Assembly: GCA_963824985.1 (NCBI GenBank)
Contig: CAWGRQ010000036.1
Coordinates: 62,001 to 126,000, forward strand
Direction: 5' to 3'
DNA from: JAFNAG01 sp963824985
Lineage (GTDB): Bacteria; Acidobacteriota; UBA6911
DNA length: 64,000 nt
Shown here: positions 1 through 9,539 of the stretch, piece after piece
How positions within the stretch are numbered: the stretch's first letter is position 1
Layout: the number at the start of each line of letters is the position of its first letter
The notes under the pieces: model-generated
Told to the model about the DNA's origin: nothing
Databases searched by the model: none
The model's input: the letters and a program-made list of their open reading frames with translations, nothing else
Position numbers and translations under genes: made by a program

Positions 1-615
1 AATGCGTTCAGGAAGACTTCACCCGCGTTTCCGGTTGGCTGCGGCTCGCGGCGGGTGAGCGCCAGGGTGCCGAGCATGCGGCTGCCCGAATGGATCGGCC
101 GGAAATCGAGGCCCTGAACGCCATCCCCGCGCAGGGCGTCCCCGAGGGATGGGGAGCCCCAGCTGGAAAAATCATCGATGGATATTGGCAGGCCCTGCCG
201 CAAGGCCGGTTCACCTGCCAGTTTTACCTGAACGGTTTCCAACGATGATTCCAGATTTGGAGGGAAACCGCGATACACGGCGAGGGGCTGGGCATCCGGA
301 GCCGGGTTCAAGCGGATTGGAACCGGCCCGGAGGTCCAGAACCCGCAGCACTTCACCCAGAGCCGTTGCCAGAAACGTCCGGAGATCCTGATCGCCACCC
401 GCCATCGAGGCGATCGTGTGCATGACTTCCCACTCACGCCTGGTGTTGCGTCGACGTTTGGATGACGAAGCCGAAATTGCCATTGCGGGCAGGGCGATCG
501 CCAGTCCAAGCGCCAGTGACAGGAAGGAGCCCGGGGTGGCAAAAGCAGAAAGCGCGAATTCGAGACTCAAAACCATGCGCGATTGATCCCCTGGTTGAGG
601 ACAAACGACGCTCAT
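1..615 (-). CDS. Membrane-anchored GAF-domain protein, frameshifted, 3' end outside window
   Basis: Starts at ATG 615 (or ATG 576) and runs off the left edge. The N-terminus has one hydrophobic segment (about residues 17–47), a basic stretch (SSSKRRRNTRREWE), then the start of a GAF-like fold. The reading frame breaks near 317–327: upstream of it the frame reads LGEVLRVLDLRAGS, and one frame over it continues as IRLNPAPDAQPLAVYRGFPP and on to the edge. Removing one base restores a continuous protein. The downstream part looks like a GAF domain (GLPISIDDF, GVQGLDFRPI, GTLALTRREP). A signalling protein such as a histidine kinase or GGDEF protein is likely, but the output domain is not visible. 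The break may be a sequencing error or a real pseudogene. Confidence 0.6.
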
Positions 616-754
616 TATAGGAATGACTGTGCGTGATTGCCAGGAGAATCGCCCCCCCGGCAGGTTGCCGGAGGACTAAACCGGACCGGGAATCCGTCGG
701 GGGGCGAATCGTGGTTTTTCCCCGGATCGGGGTCGAACCTGTCCCTGCCGGTAT

Positions 755-1810
755 TTATTTGCCGGCACCAGCCGCGGTCTTGGCGGCAAAATATCCCGAT
801 CGATACCGAACGTGAAGGCTGCTGGCGATCGGGAGATCCAGGGCGACCTTGATGCGTCGCCAGGCTCCGTCCCGCGCCGGATTTGAGGATGTGTAACTGA
901 TGCTGTACTGGCTCCGGAGTTCGTGCGCCACCTGGGCGACGATCGGGTGGATCTCTTTCACATCGTTCGGGAAAAAGGCCTTCCCGCCCGTCTCCTCACA
1001 GATTCTCTGCAACGCATCATGCGCCTTTTCCGGCTCCGACTTCGACCAGCGGCCGAACAATCCCTTTTCCGGAGTCGGATTCAAAAACCCCACGGCATAA
1101 ATCTGCACGTCGGATTCCTGAACCTTGGCCACCATCTCGTCCAGGCTGTAATAGCTGTCGCGATCCTCACCGTCGGAGATCACGATGAGCGCCTTCTTCG
1201 GCTTGGAGCCTTTCTGCGCCTTCTGCACACTCAGGTAGATTGCGTCGTACAGAGCGGTTCCGCCCGTGACGATAGTGTTGTTGAGGGTATCGGTAATCAA
1301 GTCGGCGTCGTTGGTATAATCCTCGAGCAGTTCAACTTCGCTGTTAAACCCGATCAGAAATTCCTCATCGTCGGGGTTGCCGGCACGGATGAACGCGAGC
1401 GCCGCCCGGTTCACATTCTCCATCTTATCCCGCATGCTGCCGCTGGTGTCGAGAACGATTCCGAGGCTGACGGGGACATCCTCCCGAGAAAAGGAGATGA
1501 TGTTTTGACCGATTCCGTCTTCGAAGAGCTTGAAGTTCTCCTTCGCCAGACCGGTTACGAACAAGCCGTTTTTGTCGGTGACCGATGTGTGGACGACCAC
1601 CAGGTCGACGTTGACTCCAATCCGGAAATCCTTCTGAGCCTCCTGGGGAGACTTCGATTCCAGTTCCGGCTTGACTGGCTTCTTACGTTCCTGTTGTTCC
1701 GTTTTTTTCTGATCCGCTCCGGGAGCGGGATACACACCGATTCCTGTCAGCAGCAGCCCCATTGCCGCCCCCGCCCGAATCCAGGAGCGGACGCTAGTTC
1801 TTCGCGGCAT
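755..1810 (-). CDS. Acidobacterial-type VWFA domain protein
   Basis: A 351-residue exported protein. It has a signal-like N-terminus (about residues 13–31, hydrophobic, ending PAPGA), a charged linker, a beta-rich lead-in (VDLVVVHTSVTDKNGLFVTGL), and a von Willebrand A domain with the MIDAS start DTSGSM and later TGGTALYDAI and ISDGEDRDS. The C-terminus (LRSQYSISYTSSNPARDG…YRSGYFA) is the usual ending of the VWFA-related family that is expanded in Acidobacteriota. Function is unknown; metal-dependent adhesion or protein binding in the envelope is the family inference. Its start overlaps the end of the upstream homologue by 17 bp, so the two are a translationally linked tandem pair. Confidence 0.88.
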   Translation of the reverse strand: MPRRTSVRSWIRAGAAMGLLLTGIGVYPAPGADQKKTEQQERKKPVKPELESKSPQEAQKDFRIGVNVDLVVVHTSVTDKNGLFVTGLAKENFKLFEDGIGQNIISFSREDVPVSLGIVLDTSGSMRDKMENVNRAALAFIRAGNPDDEEFLIGFNSEVELLEDYTNDADLITDTLNNTIVTGGTALYDAIYLSVQKAQKGSKPKKALIVISDGEDRDSYYSLDEMVAKVQESDVQIYAVGFLNPTPEKGLFGRWSKSEPEKAHDALQRICEETGGKAFFPNDVKEIHPIVAQVAHELRSQYSISYTSSNPARDGAWRRIKVALDLPIASSLHVRYRSGYFAAKTAAGAGK

Positions 1811-2723
1811 AGTATCCCTCCCTGGCGTGCACGATCAGTCTGGGCAGACCCTCGGGTGGATCGAGTTTGACCTGAATTTTGCGCCATTTGCCGTCATGGG
1901 TCTTGTTGGTCGGGCTATAGCCAAGAACATACTGGTTCCGCAGCTCGGCATGTATCAGTTCGATGTAGTAATCGAGTTCGTTGAAGCTAAGGGGAAAGTA
2001 CGCCCTCCCCCCGGTGAGGCCGACGATGTTCTGGATCAGCGAGCGGCCATAGCCGAGTTCGCCCTGCTCACCGACGGCATAAATTTGAACATCGGATTCC
2101 TTGGCGAACTCCCGTACCTCGGTGATGGAATAGCGGCTGCTGTTGTCCTCGCCGTCGGTGATCAAGATCAGTGCCTTCTTCTCGTTGGTTCCGCCCTTGA
2201 TCTGATCGAGGCCCATGTAAACGGCATCGTACATGGCGGTTCGCCCGCCAGCCTGTCTCAGAGCCACTTCATTGCGCACCGTCCCGCTGTGCCGTGTGAA
2301 GTTCTGGATCAGGGAGGTTCGTTCGTTGAAACTGATCAGAAAATACTCATCCTCGGGGTTTCCGGATTCGAGGAAACGAATGATGGCGTTGCGGGCTTTC
2401 TGGATGTTGTTGTTGGTCTTCATGCTGCCGCTGACATCGAAAATGATGCCCACGGAGACCGGAGCCGTTTCCTGGCTGAAGTGATTGAGGCTCTGTTCGA
2501 CCTTATCTTCATAAACTTTGAAGTGCTCCTGTTCGAGCCCGGTCACGTAACGATTCAGGGGATCGGTGACCGACACCTTGACGAATACAGTTTCCACCCC
2601 GACGCGGAAGACCGGAGGTTTTGGCTTCTGGGGATTCTGGGCACGCAACGACAGGTCTGCCAGCAGTAGAACTCCGGCAACTAGCATCGCCTGCCCGGCT
2701 CTTTTGCGGTTGAGCACCTGCAC
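1794..2723 (-). CDS. Acidobacterial-type VWFA domain protein, paralogue of the next gene
   Basis: A 309-residue protein with the same plan as its downstream neighbour: hydrophobic signal (MLVAGVLLLADLSLRAQ), beta-strand lead-in (VETVFVKVSVTDPLNRYVTGL), MIDAS motif DVSGSM, GGRTAMYDAV, ITDGEDNSS, and the C-terminal LRNQYVLGYSPTNKTHDGKW. The called start is GTG 2723. ATG 2687 directly before the signal sequence, with GGGCAGG upstream, is an equally good choice. It is the first gene after a clear sigma-70-type promoter (2776–2803) and is probably co-transcribed with the second VWFA gene. Likely an exported metal-binding adhesion-like domain; substrate unknown. Confidence 0.88.
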   Translation of the reverse strand: MQVLNRKRAGQAMLVAGVLLLADLSLRAQNPQKPKPPVFRVGVETVFVKVSVTDPLNRYVTGLEQEHFKVYEDKVEQSLNHFSQETAPVSVGIIFDVSGSMKTNNNIQKARNAIIRFLESGNPEDEYFLISFNERTSLIQNFTRHSGTVRNEVALRQAGGRTAMYDAVYMGLDQIKGGTNEKKALILITDGEDNSSRYSITEVREFAKESDVQIYAVGEQGELGYGRSLIQNIVGLTGGRAYFPLSFNELDYYIELIHAELRNQYVLGYSPTNKTHDGKWRKIQVKLDPPEGLPRLIVHAREGYYAAKN

Positions 2724-2775
2724 CTCGCCCGAAGTCTGCGCCAGAGATCGCTTCGACGCGGGCTCCTTTCTCTAA

Positions 2776-2803
2776 ATTCTAACAAAAGAAGACAGGGTGT
2801 CAA
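2776..2803 (-). promoter_or_regulatory. Sigma-70-type promoter for the VWFA pair
   Basis: On the minus strand TTGACA (2803–2798), a 16-bp spacer, then TAGAAT (2781–2776). This is a near-consensus housekeeping promoter located 50–80 bp upstream of the first VWFA start. Confidence 0.7.
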
Positions 2804-2826
2804 GGAAGGGTATCACCGGCGCACGG

Positions 2827-5088
2827 CTATTCGAGGCGGTCCAGGAAATCCAGGCCGACCAGGACTTCTCGTGGTTTGGATCCTTCAGCCGGCCCGACCA
2901 GGCCATTTCTGTGCATGGAATCAACCAGTTTGGCGGCACGGCCATATCCGATGCTTAACCGGCGCTGGAGAAGGGAAGTGGAGGCCCGTCCTTCGCTGAC
3001 CACGATCCGAACGGCATCTCTGTACAAGCCATCCTCGCCGAGGCCGTCGAGGGGATTTCCGGCCTCATCCACCTCGTCTTCTTCTCCGTAACGGAGAACG
3101 GAATCGTCATAGCGGGGACGTCCCTGACGGCGCAGATGCTCCACAATGTTCTGCGCCTCCGTTTCGCTGACGTACGCGCCGTGAATCCGCGTCAGGCGTG
3201 CGGATCCGGGAGGCAGGAAGAGCATGTCCCCATTGCCCAGCAATTGCTCGGCACCGTTGGCGTCAATGATGGTGCGGGAATCGACCTTGGTTGCAACCTT
3301 GAATGCAACGCGGCAGGGGAAGTTTGCCTTGATGACGCCGGTGATGACATCGACGGAAGGACGCTGGGTTGCGAGGATCAGATGAATGCCCACGGCGCGG
3401 GCCATGGCGGCCAGGCGGGAAATCGACTCTTCGACTTCCCGGGAGGAAACCATCATCAGGTCGGCGAGCTCATCGATCACCAGAACCAGGTAGGGGAGAG
3501 TCTTTTCCAGTTCTCCATCGGCGCCCGTTTCCCCTTCGAGCAGGGAGAGCTGTCGCCCCGTGGAACGGATCAGGGCATTATAGTGATCGATGTTCCTTAC
3601 CCCCCGCAACGCGAGTTTCCGGTAACGCTCCTCCATTTCGCTGGTGGCCCAGCGCAGGGCATTGGCAGCCTCTTTGGGGTCAGTGACAATGGGGGTCAGG
3701 AGATGAGGAATGTCGGAATAAATCCCGAGCTCCAGGCGCTTCGGATCGATGAAGATGAAACGCACCTCTTCGGGTGTCGCCTTGTATAGGATCGAAGTGA
3801 TCATGCAGTTCAGGGCGACGCTCTTGCCCGCCCCGGTGGCCCCGGCGATCAGCAAGTGAGGCATGCGCGCCAGCTCCGTCACGTAGACGTTGCCATTGAT
3901 CAGTTTGCCGAGGGCCAGCGTCAGCTTTGAGGATGATTTCCGGAAGACTTCCGACTCGATCAATTCCCGAAGCATGATGATCTCACGCTGCGCGTTCGGT
4001 ATTTCGATGCCCACCGTAGCCTTGCCCGGGATGCGGTCGATGCGGACTGATTCCGCTTTGACTCCCAGGCACAAATCGTCGACCAGGCCGGTGATTTTCG
4101 AATACTTGATGCCGGCATCGGGCTTGAATTCGAAGGTGGTGACCACGGGACCCGGGTGGATCTGCGTAATGCTGCCGTGAACATCAAACTCGGCGCATTT
4201 CCCGGCCAGTTGATGGGCCCGCTCCATCAACTCTGCCTCGTCCACGGCAAAATGCCCCTCTGCTGGAGTCAGCAACTCGACCGAGGGGAGGGCAAACTTT
4301 TTCGACAGCCGGGACGGTTTTTCGCCGGAAGGCGAGGGCGCCGGCTGCGGCGGCTCAGGCGTGGATACAATGGCCGGGACGCGCGGCTCGGTTGCGGCAG
4401 GCGTCGCGACCGGGCGTATCGGGGCCGGCCTCAGGGTCGTTTCGGGAGGCTTGGTCACCGGGGATTTAATGTTCACGACGGCCCGCACCGGCTGCCGGCT
4501 GGCCCGCCAGCTATGGAATCTTTTCCATAATCCTGCCCGGACAGGCTTCGGTTCACGATGTTCCCGATTCAGCATCGAGGCGAAAGAGAAGCTTGTGGCT
4601 GCAAGAAGCCCCAACACGAACATGCCTGCGACCACGATCGCGGCCCCCGTCCGGTTCAGGTTTGAAACCAGCGCTCCCGAAAGGATACCCCCGAGAAGGC
4701 CCCCCGGCTCAAAACTATCCTCGCGGAACGGGAAATGAAATATCTGCAGAGTGGCACACGATGCCGCCAGCAGCAAAAAAAAGCCGAGTGCGCGCAGGAA
4801 CGGGACGCTCGATCTCCGGCCTCGAATCAGATTCCAGCCCAGGACCGCCGGCGGGAGCAGCAACAAAAAGGCGGGCCATCCGAAAAACTGGAAGAGCCAG
4901 TCACTGACCGCAGCTCCCCATTTGCCGGCGCGATTTTCGTAAATATCCTGGTATGACCGGGTATTGAAGCTGGTATCCCAGGGGTTGAACGTGACCAGAC
5001 AGACCAGCAGGAGCGCCGTCAGCATCAAAAGCAAAACGCCGAAAATCTCGTGTCGTTTCCCCGCCGTTTCCCGTGGCTTGTCCGTCAC
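2827..5088 (-). CDS. ftsK: DNA translocase FtsK/SpoIIIE
   Basis: A septum-located DNA pump that clears and resolves chromosome ends at division. The N-terminus carries about four membrane segments (residues 20–175), then a Pro/Ala-rich linker (about 200–270), the motor domain with Walker A GATGAGKSVALN, Walker B LVLVIDELADLMM, and ATQRPSVDVITGVIKANFP. The C-terminal gamma winged helix (DGLYRDAVRIVVSEGRAST) recognises orienting KOPS-like sites. GTG 5088 is preferred because GGAG lies 6 bases upstream; an ATG at 5130 would overlap the RNase J gene. About 753 residues, normal for the family. It lies 17 bp after rnj, so the two are probably one transcript. Confidence 0.96.
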   Translation of the reverse strand: MTDKPRETAGKRHEIFGVLLLMLTALLLVCLVTFNPWDTSFNTRSYQDIYENRAGKWGAAVSDWLFQFFGWPAFLLLLPPAVLGWNLIRGRRSSVPFLRALGFFLLLAASCATLQIFHFPFREDSFEPGGLLGGILSGALVSNLNRTGAAIVVAGMFVLGLLAATSFSFASMLNREHREPKPVRAGLWKRFHSWRASRQPVRAVVNIKSPVTKPPETTLRPAPIRPVATPAATEPRVPAIVSTPEPPQPAPSPSGEKPSRLSKKFALPSVELLTPAEGHFAVDEAELMERAHQLAGKCAEFDVHGSITQIHPGPVVTTFEFKPDAGIKYSKITGLVDDLCLGVKAESVRIDRIPGKATVGIEIPNAQREIIMLRELIESEVFRKSSSKLTLALGKLINGNVYVTELARMPHLLIAGATGAGKSVALNCMITSILYKATPEEVRFIFIDPKRLELGIYSDIPHLLTPIVTDPKEAANALRWATSEMEERYRKLALRGVRNIDHYNALIRSTGRQLSLLEGETGADGELEKTLPYLVLVIDELADLMMVSSREVEESISRLAAMARAVGIHLILATQRPSVDVITGVIKANFPCRVAFKVATKVDSRTIIDANGAEQLLGNGDMLFLPPGSARLTRIHGAYVSETEAQNIVEHLRRQGRPRYDDSVLRYGEEDEVDEAGNPLDGLGEDGLYRDAVRIVVSEGRASTSLLQRRLSIGYGRAAKLVDSMHRNGLVGPAEGSKPREVLVGLDFLDRLE

Positions 5089-5104
5089 TGTATTCTCCGT
5101 GAAT

Positions 5105-6808
5105 CTATATTTCCACGATGACGGGCACAATCATAGGACGGGTTGCGGTTCGTTTGCGAAAAAATTTTTTCAAATCGGCACGGACCATTTCTGTCAAAAC
5201 CAGGGAATCGACACGTTCTTCCAGGCTGCATTCCTCCACAGTGGTCTGCACGACATGCCGGGCCTCGGCCATCAAGGCCGCCCCTCCATCCTCCTGGATA
5301 TGGCCGCGGCTCACCAGTTCCGGTGTTCCTTCTATGAGACCGGTTGACTTGTTGATCGGCACCACCACCAGAACCACTCCCTCTTCGGAAAGATGCCGCC
5401 GGTCTCTGACCACAAGTTCATCAAACTCCGCCAGGCCGCCCTCATCGATATACCTTCGGCCTACCGGCGCCCGGCCGCGCAGTTCCACGGCGTCCTCCGT
5501 CAAGGCGATGATGTCGCCGGTCTCGGCGATGAGGATGCGTTCGGCCGGCAGTCCGGCTTCCTGCGCGACCAGGGAGTGGTTGTATAGCTGGCGGTATTCA
5601 CCGTGAATGGGTACGAGAAAGCGAGGACGAATCAGATTGAGCATCAGCTTAAGTTCTTCCTGGCTGGCATGGCCGGAAACATGCACCATACCGTGGCTTT
5701 CGTCGAAAATCTTGGCTCCCCGCCGGGAGAGATGATTGATGAGGTGGGAAATCCGGATTTCATTTCCCGGAATCGCGCGCGCACTGAGAACCACCGCATC
5801 GCCTGCGTCAATGCTGAAATCCCTGTGTTTCCCGAGCGCAAGTCGGGACAATGCCGATGCTGGCTCTCCCTGGCTGCCACTGCACAGGAGGACCAGATCC
5901 TCGCGCGGCAGGTCGCCGAGGCGGCCTCCGATCAGGACCTCCTGAGAAGCCCGGAGATAACCGAGTTCGCGCAGAATAGCGATATTCTGAACCATGCTGC
6001 GCCCGACCGGGGCCACGCGGCGGTCAAACTCCTCCGCCAGGTCCAGGATCGTCTGTATCCTGTGGCTGCTGGAGGCGAAGCATGACACCACGATCATGCC
6101 TCTCGTGCACTGAAAGATCTGCTCCAGGCTGCGCCGGACAGTACTCTCTGATGGGGTGTAGCCGGGCCTTTCACTGTTGGTGCTGTCACTGAACAGGGCC
6201 AGCACGCCGTCGTCCCCGAGCGCCGATAGACGGGCATAATCACTCAGCTTGTGATCAGGCGGAGATTGATCGAATTTAAAGTCACCGGAGTGCACGATGG
6301 TGCCCGAGGGGGTGGTTACCGCCAGCGCCAAGGCATCCGCCACGCTGTGGGTTACGCCGAGAAACTCGATGCGCATCTTGCCGATATCCACCGTGTCGCG
6401 CGGCTGAATGCGCCGCAGTTCAGCCATGTCCAGCAGTCCGTGCTCCGCCAGGCGATTCCGGGCGAATCCGAGTGTGAGCGCGGTCCCGTATACCGGAACC
6501 TGAATTTCGCGCAGCAGGAACGGCAGAGCCCCGATATGATCCTCGTGGCCGTGGGTAAGCACGATGGCTCGGATTTTGTCCTGATTTTCATGTAAGTACG
6601 TCAGATCCGGAATCACCAGGTCGACACCCAGCAAGTCCTCCCTGGGGAACATCAGCCCGGCGTCCACTACGATCATATCGCCCTCATAGCGGATCGCCAT
6701 CATGTTCATTCCGAACTCACCCAAACCGCCCAGAGGTATGACCTCAAAGGATTGATCGTTCTTGAAAGTCTGTTCGTTCATGGGAATAAATATAACATAT
6801 TGTTCCAC
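5105..6808 (-). CDS. rnj: Ribonuclease J
   Basis: A metallo-beta-lactamase/beta-CASP ribonuclease for mRNA decay and rRNA processing. Visible motifs: LGGLGEFGMN near the start, zinc-binding LTHGHEDHIGALP, THSVADALA, HSGDFKFDQ, CSGSQGEPASAL in the beta-CASP region, and VSGHASQEEL plus PIHGEYRQL at the catalytic end. The C-terminal domain ends with MVRADLKKFFRKRTATRPMI. At 567 residues it is a normal length. The start is uncertain: GTG 6808 or ATG 6781, neither with a good Shine-Dalgarno; ATG 6781 begins nearer the conserved core. Confidence 0.95.
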   Translation of the reverse strand: MEQYVIFIPMNEQTFKNDQSFEVIPLGGLGEFGMNMMAIRYEGDMIVVDAGLMFPREDLLGVDLVIPDLTYLHENQDKIRAIVLTHGHEDHIGALPFLLREIQVPVYGTALTLGFARNRLAEHGLLDMAELRRIQPRDTVDIGKMRIEFLGVTHSVADALALAVTTPSGTIVHSGDFKFDQSPPDHKLSDYARLSALGDDGVLALFSDSTNSERPGYTPSESTVRRSLEQIFQCTRGMIVVSCFASSSHRIQTILDLAEEFDRRVAPVGRSMVQNIAILRELGYLRASQEVLIGGRLGDLPREDLVLLCSGSQGEPASALSRLALGKHRDFSIDAGDAVVLSARAIPGNEIRISHLINHLSRRGAKIFDESHGMVHVSGHASQEELKLMLNLIRPRFLVPIHGEYRQLYNHSLVAQEAGLPAERILIAETGDIIALTEDAVELRGRAPVGRRYIDEGGLAEFDELVVRDRRHLSEEGVVLVVVPINKSTGLIEGTPELVSRGHIQEDGGAALMAEARHVVQTTVEECSLEERVDSLVLTEMVRADLKKFFRKRTATRPMIVPVIVEI

Positions 6809-6866
6809 TTAGGAGATGATAAGTTTCGTGTCTCAGCGCTAAAGGCGGTGGTTTAGCGAAATGCAA

Positions 6867-7688
6867 TCAGTTGCGATCCGACTTGGATTGATGGTAAATA
6901 CGAGTGAGACGACCATATTCTTCAACCGTCAACTCTTCAGCGCGGCGTGCCCCGTCGATCCCTGCCTCCCGGAGGATCTGATCCGCGGACGGGCCGATCT
7001 GCCGGTTGCGTCTTAGAGCATTCGCGAGCTTCTTCCGCCGATAGGCAAATGCCGCTTTGGTGATCGTTAAAAAATCATTTTCCAGGGCATGGTCGCGGGC
7101 AATTCCCCTGGGTTTGAGGCTCAGCATGGCGGATAACACCTTGGGGCGGGGAACGAAGCAGGCGGGTGAAACCCGAAATCCCGGGATCACGGAGCAGTAA
7201 CGTTGGCAAAAAACCGAGAAAAAACCATATTCCTTCGTGCCCGGCAGTGCCGAAATACGCTCAACGGTCTCGAGTTGAAGCATAAAGGTCATGTCTTCGG
7301 TGGGAAGCGGCAGGCTTATCAGCATCTCAATGATCGCGGTTGCGATGTTGTAGGGGAGATTGCCGACGAACCTCAGCCGCATTCCGGGCTGGTAATATCG
7401 GGAGAGGAGCCCGATGAGGTCGGCCTGCAGGATATCGATATTGACCACCTCGGCATTGCGATATGGCGCCAATCCTTTTGTCAGAGCCGGGATGAGATCC
7501 CGGTCGATTTCCAGGGCAATGAGGCGTAACACCTGTGGTGCCAAATGGATAGACAGGGAACCATCGCCGGCCCCAATCTCAGCCATAAGATCGGTCGCTT
7601 CGGGTTGAATCAGGCTGATGATGCGCGTGATAACTCCCGTATCTCTAAGAAAATGCTGGCCGTATCGCTTCTTAAGGAGAATTCCCAT
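6867..7688 (-). CDS. rsmA: 16S rRNA dimethyladenosine transferase RsmA (KsgA)
   Basis: Dimethylates two adjacent adenosines in the 3' terminal helix of 16S rRNA during 30S assembly. The N-terminus KKRYGQHFLRD and SAM motif AEIGAGDGSL are followed by the catalytic NLPYNIATAI and the C-terminal helical domain with KAAFAYRRKKLANALRRN. I chose ATG 7688, which places the GQHFL motif at the normal distance; an in-frame TTG lies at 7700. Unlike many genomes it is not next to pdxA or surA. A short hairpin (6837–6858) separates it from rnj. Confidence 0.95.
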   Translation of the reverse strand: MGILLKKRYGQHFLRDTGVITRIISLIQPEATDLMAEIGAGDGSLSIHLAPQVLRLIALEIDRDLIPALTKGLAPYRNAEVVNIDILQADLIGLLSRYYQPGMRLRFVGNLPYNIATAIIEMLISLPLPTEDMTFMLQLETVERISALPGTKEYGFFSVFCQRYCSVIPGFRVSPACFVPRPKVLSAMLSLKPRGIARDHALENDFLTITKAAFAYRRKKLANALRRNRQIGPSADQILREAGIDGARRAEELTVEEYGRLTRIYHQSKSDRN

Positions 7689-7693
7689 TTGTC

Positions 7694-7764
7694 TTGACAA
7701 CCTGAAATGAGGTCCACATAATATTTCTTCACTTCGGAATCGACGCTGAGCACATTGCTATAAT
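7694..7764 (+). promoter_or_regulatory. Promoter region of trxA
   Basis: Two candidates precede trxA. TTGACA (7694–7699), 17-bp spacer and CATAAT (7717–7722) form a normal sigma-70 pair. Closer to the gene, TGCTATAAT gives an extended -10 (TATAAT at 7759–7764) about 20 bp before the ribosome binding site GGAGGG. The first promoter overlaps the start of the divergent rsmA. Confidence 0.6.
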
Positions 7765-7785
7765 AACCTTCGGAGGGATGCGGTT

Positions 7786-8112
7786 ATGAGTGGAAAAGTA
7801 TCTGAGGTCGGGGATCAGAATTTCGAAACGGAAGTGTTGAATTCTACCATCCCTGTTCTTGTTGATTTTTGGGCCGCCTGGTGCGCCCCCTGCCGGATGC
7901 TGGCCCCCGTTGTGGACGCGATTGCCGACAAGTATCAGGGGAAGGCAAAGGTCGTCAAGCTGAACGTCGACGAAAACATGGTGACCGCCGGAAAGTACAA
8001 CATCCGGGGGATTCCAACGCTCCTGTTATTCAAGGAAGGGATCATCAAGGAGCAGATAGTGGGCAACACCACCAAGGACACGATATCCAAGATGATCGAC
8101 AACCATCTGTGA
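7786..8112 (+). CDS. trxA: Thioredoxin
   Basis: A cytoplasmic protein disulfide reductase of 108 residues, full length. It has the active site WAAWCAPCRM (CAPC in place of the common CGPC), the buried Asp region VDFWA, and the cis-Pro loop RGIPTLLLF. A ribosome binding site (GGAGGG) lies about 8 bases before ATG 7786. It is followed 28 bp later by purA and could be co-transcribed. The CAPC site is a recognised variant; it may shift the redox potential slightly, but this is an inference. Confidence 0.95.
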   Translation: MSGKVSEVGDQNFETEVLNSTIPVLVDFWAAWCAPCRMLAPVVDAIADKYQGKAKVVKLNVDENMVTAGKYNIRGIPTLLLFKEGIIKEQIVGNTTKDTISKMIDNHL

Positions 8113-8140
8113 TCCGCTACGCGCAACCGGAATCCAATTC

Positions 8141-9439
8141 ATGGCCAACCTGATTGTCGTGGGCGCCCAGTGGGGCGACGAAGGCAAGGGCAAGATTGTC
8201 GATCTGCTTACGACGCATTTCGATATTGTGGCCCGTTATCAGGGGGGCCACAATGCCGGCCACACGGTCATCATTGAGGGCCGGAAATTCGTCCTGCATA
8301 TCATCCCCTCAGGGATTCTCCACCCCGGGAAACAATGTGTCATCGGCAACGGGGTGGTGATTGATCTTCAGGCATTGAAGCATGAGATCGACATGCTGGC
8401 GGCGGCCGGCATCAGCTGCGAGGGAAGGCTATTCATAAGCAATCGGTGCCACCTGATCTTCGACTATCACCGGGATGTTGAGGCCGCCGATGAGAGCCGC
8501 CGCGGGGGGCGGCGCATTGGCACTACCAACCGAGGTATCGGCCCGGCGTATGAGGATAAGATCGGGCGTCGCGGCGTGCGCATCTGTGACCTGATGACTC
8601 CCGGAGCGCTGACCACGGCTCTCGAGGATAACCTCCGGGAAAAGCAGCTCCTGCTTCCTGGCCAGAAGCAACAATATGCCGCGGGCGAGCTTGTGGAGAA
8701 AACCCTGTTGCTTGCCCGGGAATTGTTACCCTATTTTGCCGATACGGCTACCATATTGAATCGGGCAATGGATCAGGGCAAGCGGGTGCTGTTTGAAGGG
8801 GCACAGGGCACTCTTCTCGATGTGGATCACGGCACATATCCGTTCGTTACCGCTTCGAGTGCAACTGCAGGCGGCGCAATCATCGGCACCGGAGTCGGAC
8901 CGACGAGGATCGATGGCGTAATCGGGATCGTCAAGGCTTACACTACTCGTGTCGGAGAGGGACCTTTTCCGACAGAATTGTCCGATGCCATCGGGGCGAC
9001 CATTCGTGAACGGGGGCAGGAATTCGGCGCTTCGACTGGCCGGCCGCGTCGATGTGGCTGGTTTGACGCCGTTGTGGCGCGATATGCGCGGATGATCAAC
9101 GGCCTTGATGCTTTGGCGGTCACCAAGCTGGACATTCTGGACAGCCTGAGCGAGATCAAGATCTGCACCGGATACCGGTACCAGGGCCGGCTGCTCGATT
9201 CGTTCCCTCCCGAGGTCGAGATTCTAAATCATGTTGAACCTGAATATGTTACGGTTCGAGGCTGGAATCAATCGACCGCCGGCATCAGCAGTTTTGCCCG
9301 GTTGCCGGGCCTGGCCCGGGATTATCTCAAGCGCCTGTCCGATCTCGTCCAAACAGAGATCGCGATGATCTCGACCGGGCCTGACCGGGCGGAGACCATC
9401 ACGGATGCTCCCGGCACCCGGCTGCAGACCTGGATCTGA
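8141..9439 (+). CDS. purA: Adenylosuccinate synthetase
   Basis: Joins IMP and aspartate using GTP in the first committed step of AMP synthesis. The N-terminus VVGAQWGDEGKGKIVD (P-loop) and QGGHNAGHTV are diagnostic, as are GVVIDL, TTNRGIGPAYEDK, FEGAQGTLLDVDHGTYPFVT and the C-terminal STGPDRAETI. At 432 residues it is full length. It lies directly after trxA on the same strand. Confidence 0.97.
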   Translation: MANLIVVGAQWGDEGKGKIVDLLTTHFDIVARYQGGHNAGHTVIIEGRKFVLHIIPSGILHPGKQCVIGNGVVIDLQALKHEIDMLAAAGISCEGRLFISNRCHLIFDYHRDVEAADESRRGGRRIGTTNRGIGPAYEDKIGRRGVRICDLMTPGALTTALEDNLREKQLLLPGQKQQYAAGELVEKTLLLARELLPYFADTATILNRAMDQGKRVLFEGAQGTLLDVDHGTYPFVTASSATAGGAIIGTGVGPTRIDGVIGIVKAYTTRVGEGPFPTELSDAIGATIRERGQEFGASTGRPRRCGWFDAVVARYARMINGLDALAVTKLDILDSLSEIKICTGYRYQGRLLDSFPPEVEILNHVEPEYVTVRGWNQSTAGISSFARLPGLARDYLKRLSDLVQTEIAMISTGPDRAETITDAPGTRLQTWI

Positions 9440-9447
9440 TCGATTGC

Positions 9448-9476
9448 TGAAACCTTTTCTGCTACCCTGTCACTAA
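9448..9476 (+). promoter_or_regulatory. Possible ECF-sigma promoter before the DUF4097 gene
   Basis: TGAAAC (9448–9453) is followed after about 15 bases by GTCACTAA (9469–9476). This resembles the AAC-type -35 and GTC-type -10 elements used by many ECF sigma factors, and an ECF sigma gene is the second gene downstream. Autoregulation is therefore plausible, but the match is by eye. Confidence 0.35.
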
Positions 9477-9539
9477 CTTATTGAGATTCGCCCCTGTGGG
9501 TGCCTGATAAACCGGGCATTGCGGAGGAGGGATGGGGAA

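Noticed and set aside
6837..6858. Hairpin CGCTAAA…TTTAGCG between rsmA and rnj as a terminator
   Set aside because: No T-run follows on either strand, and the genes are co-directional, so termination is not supported.
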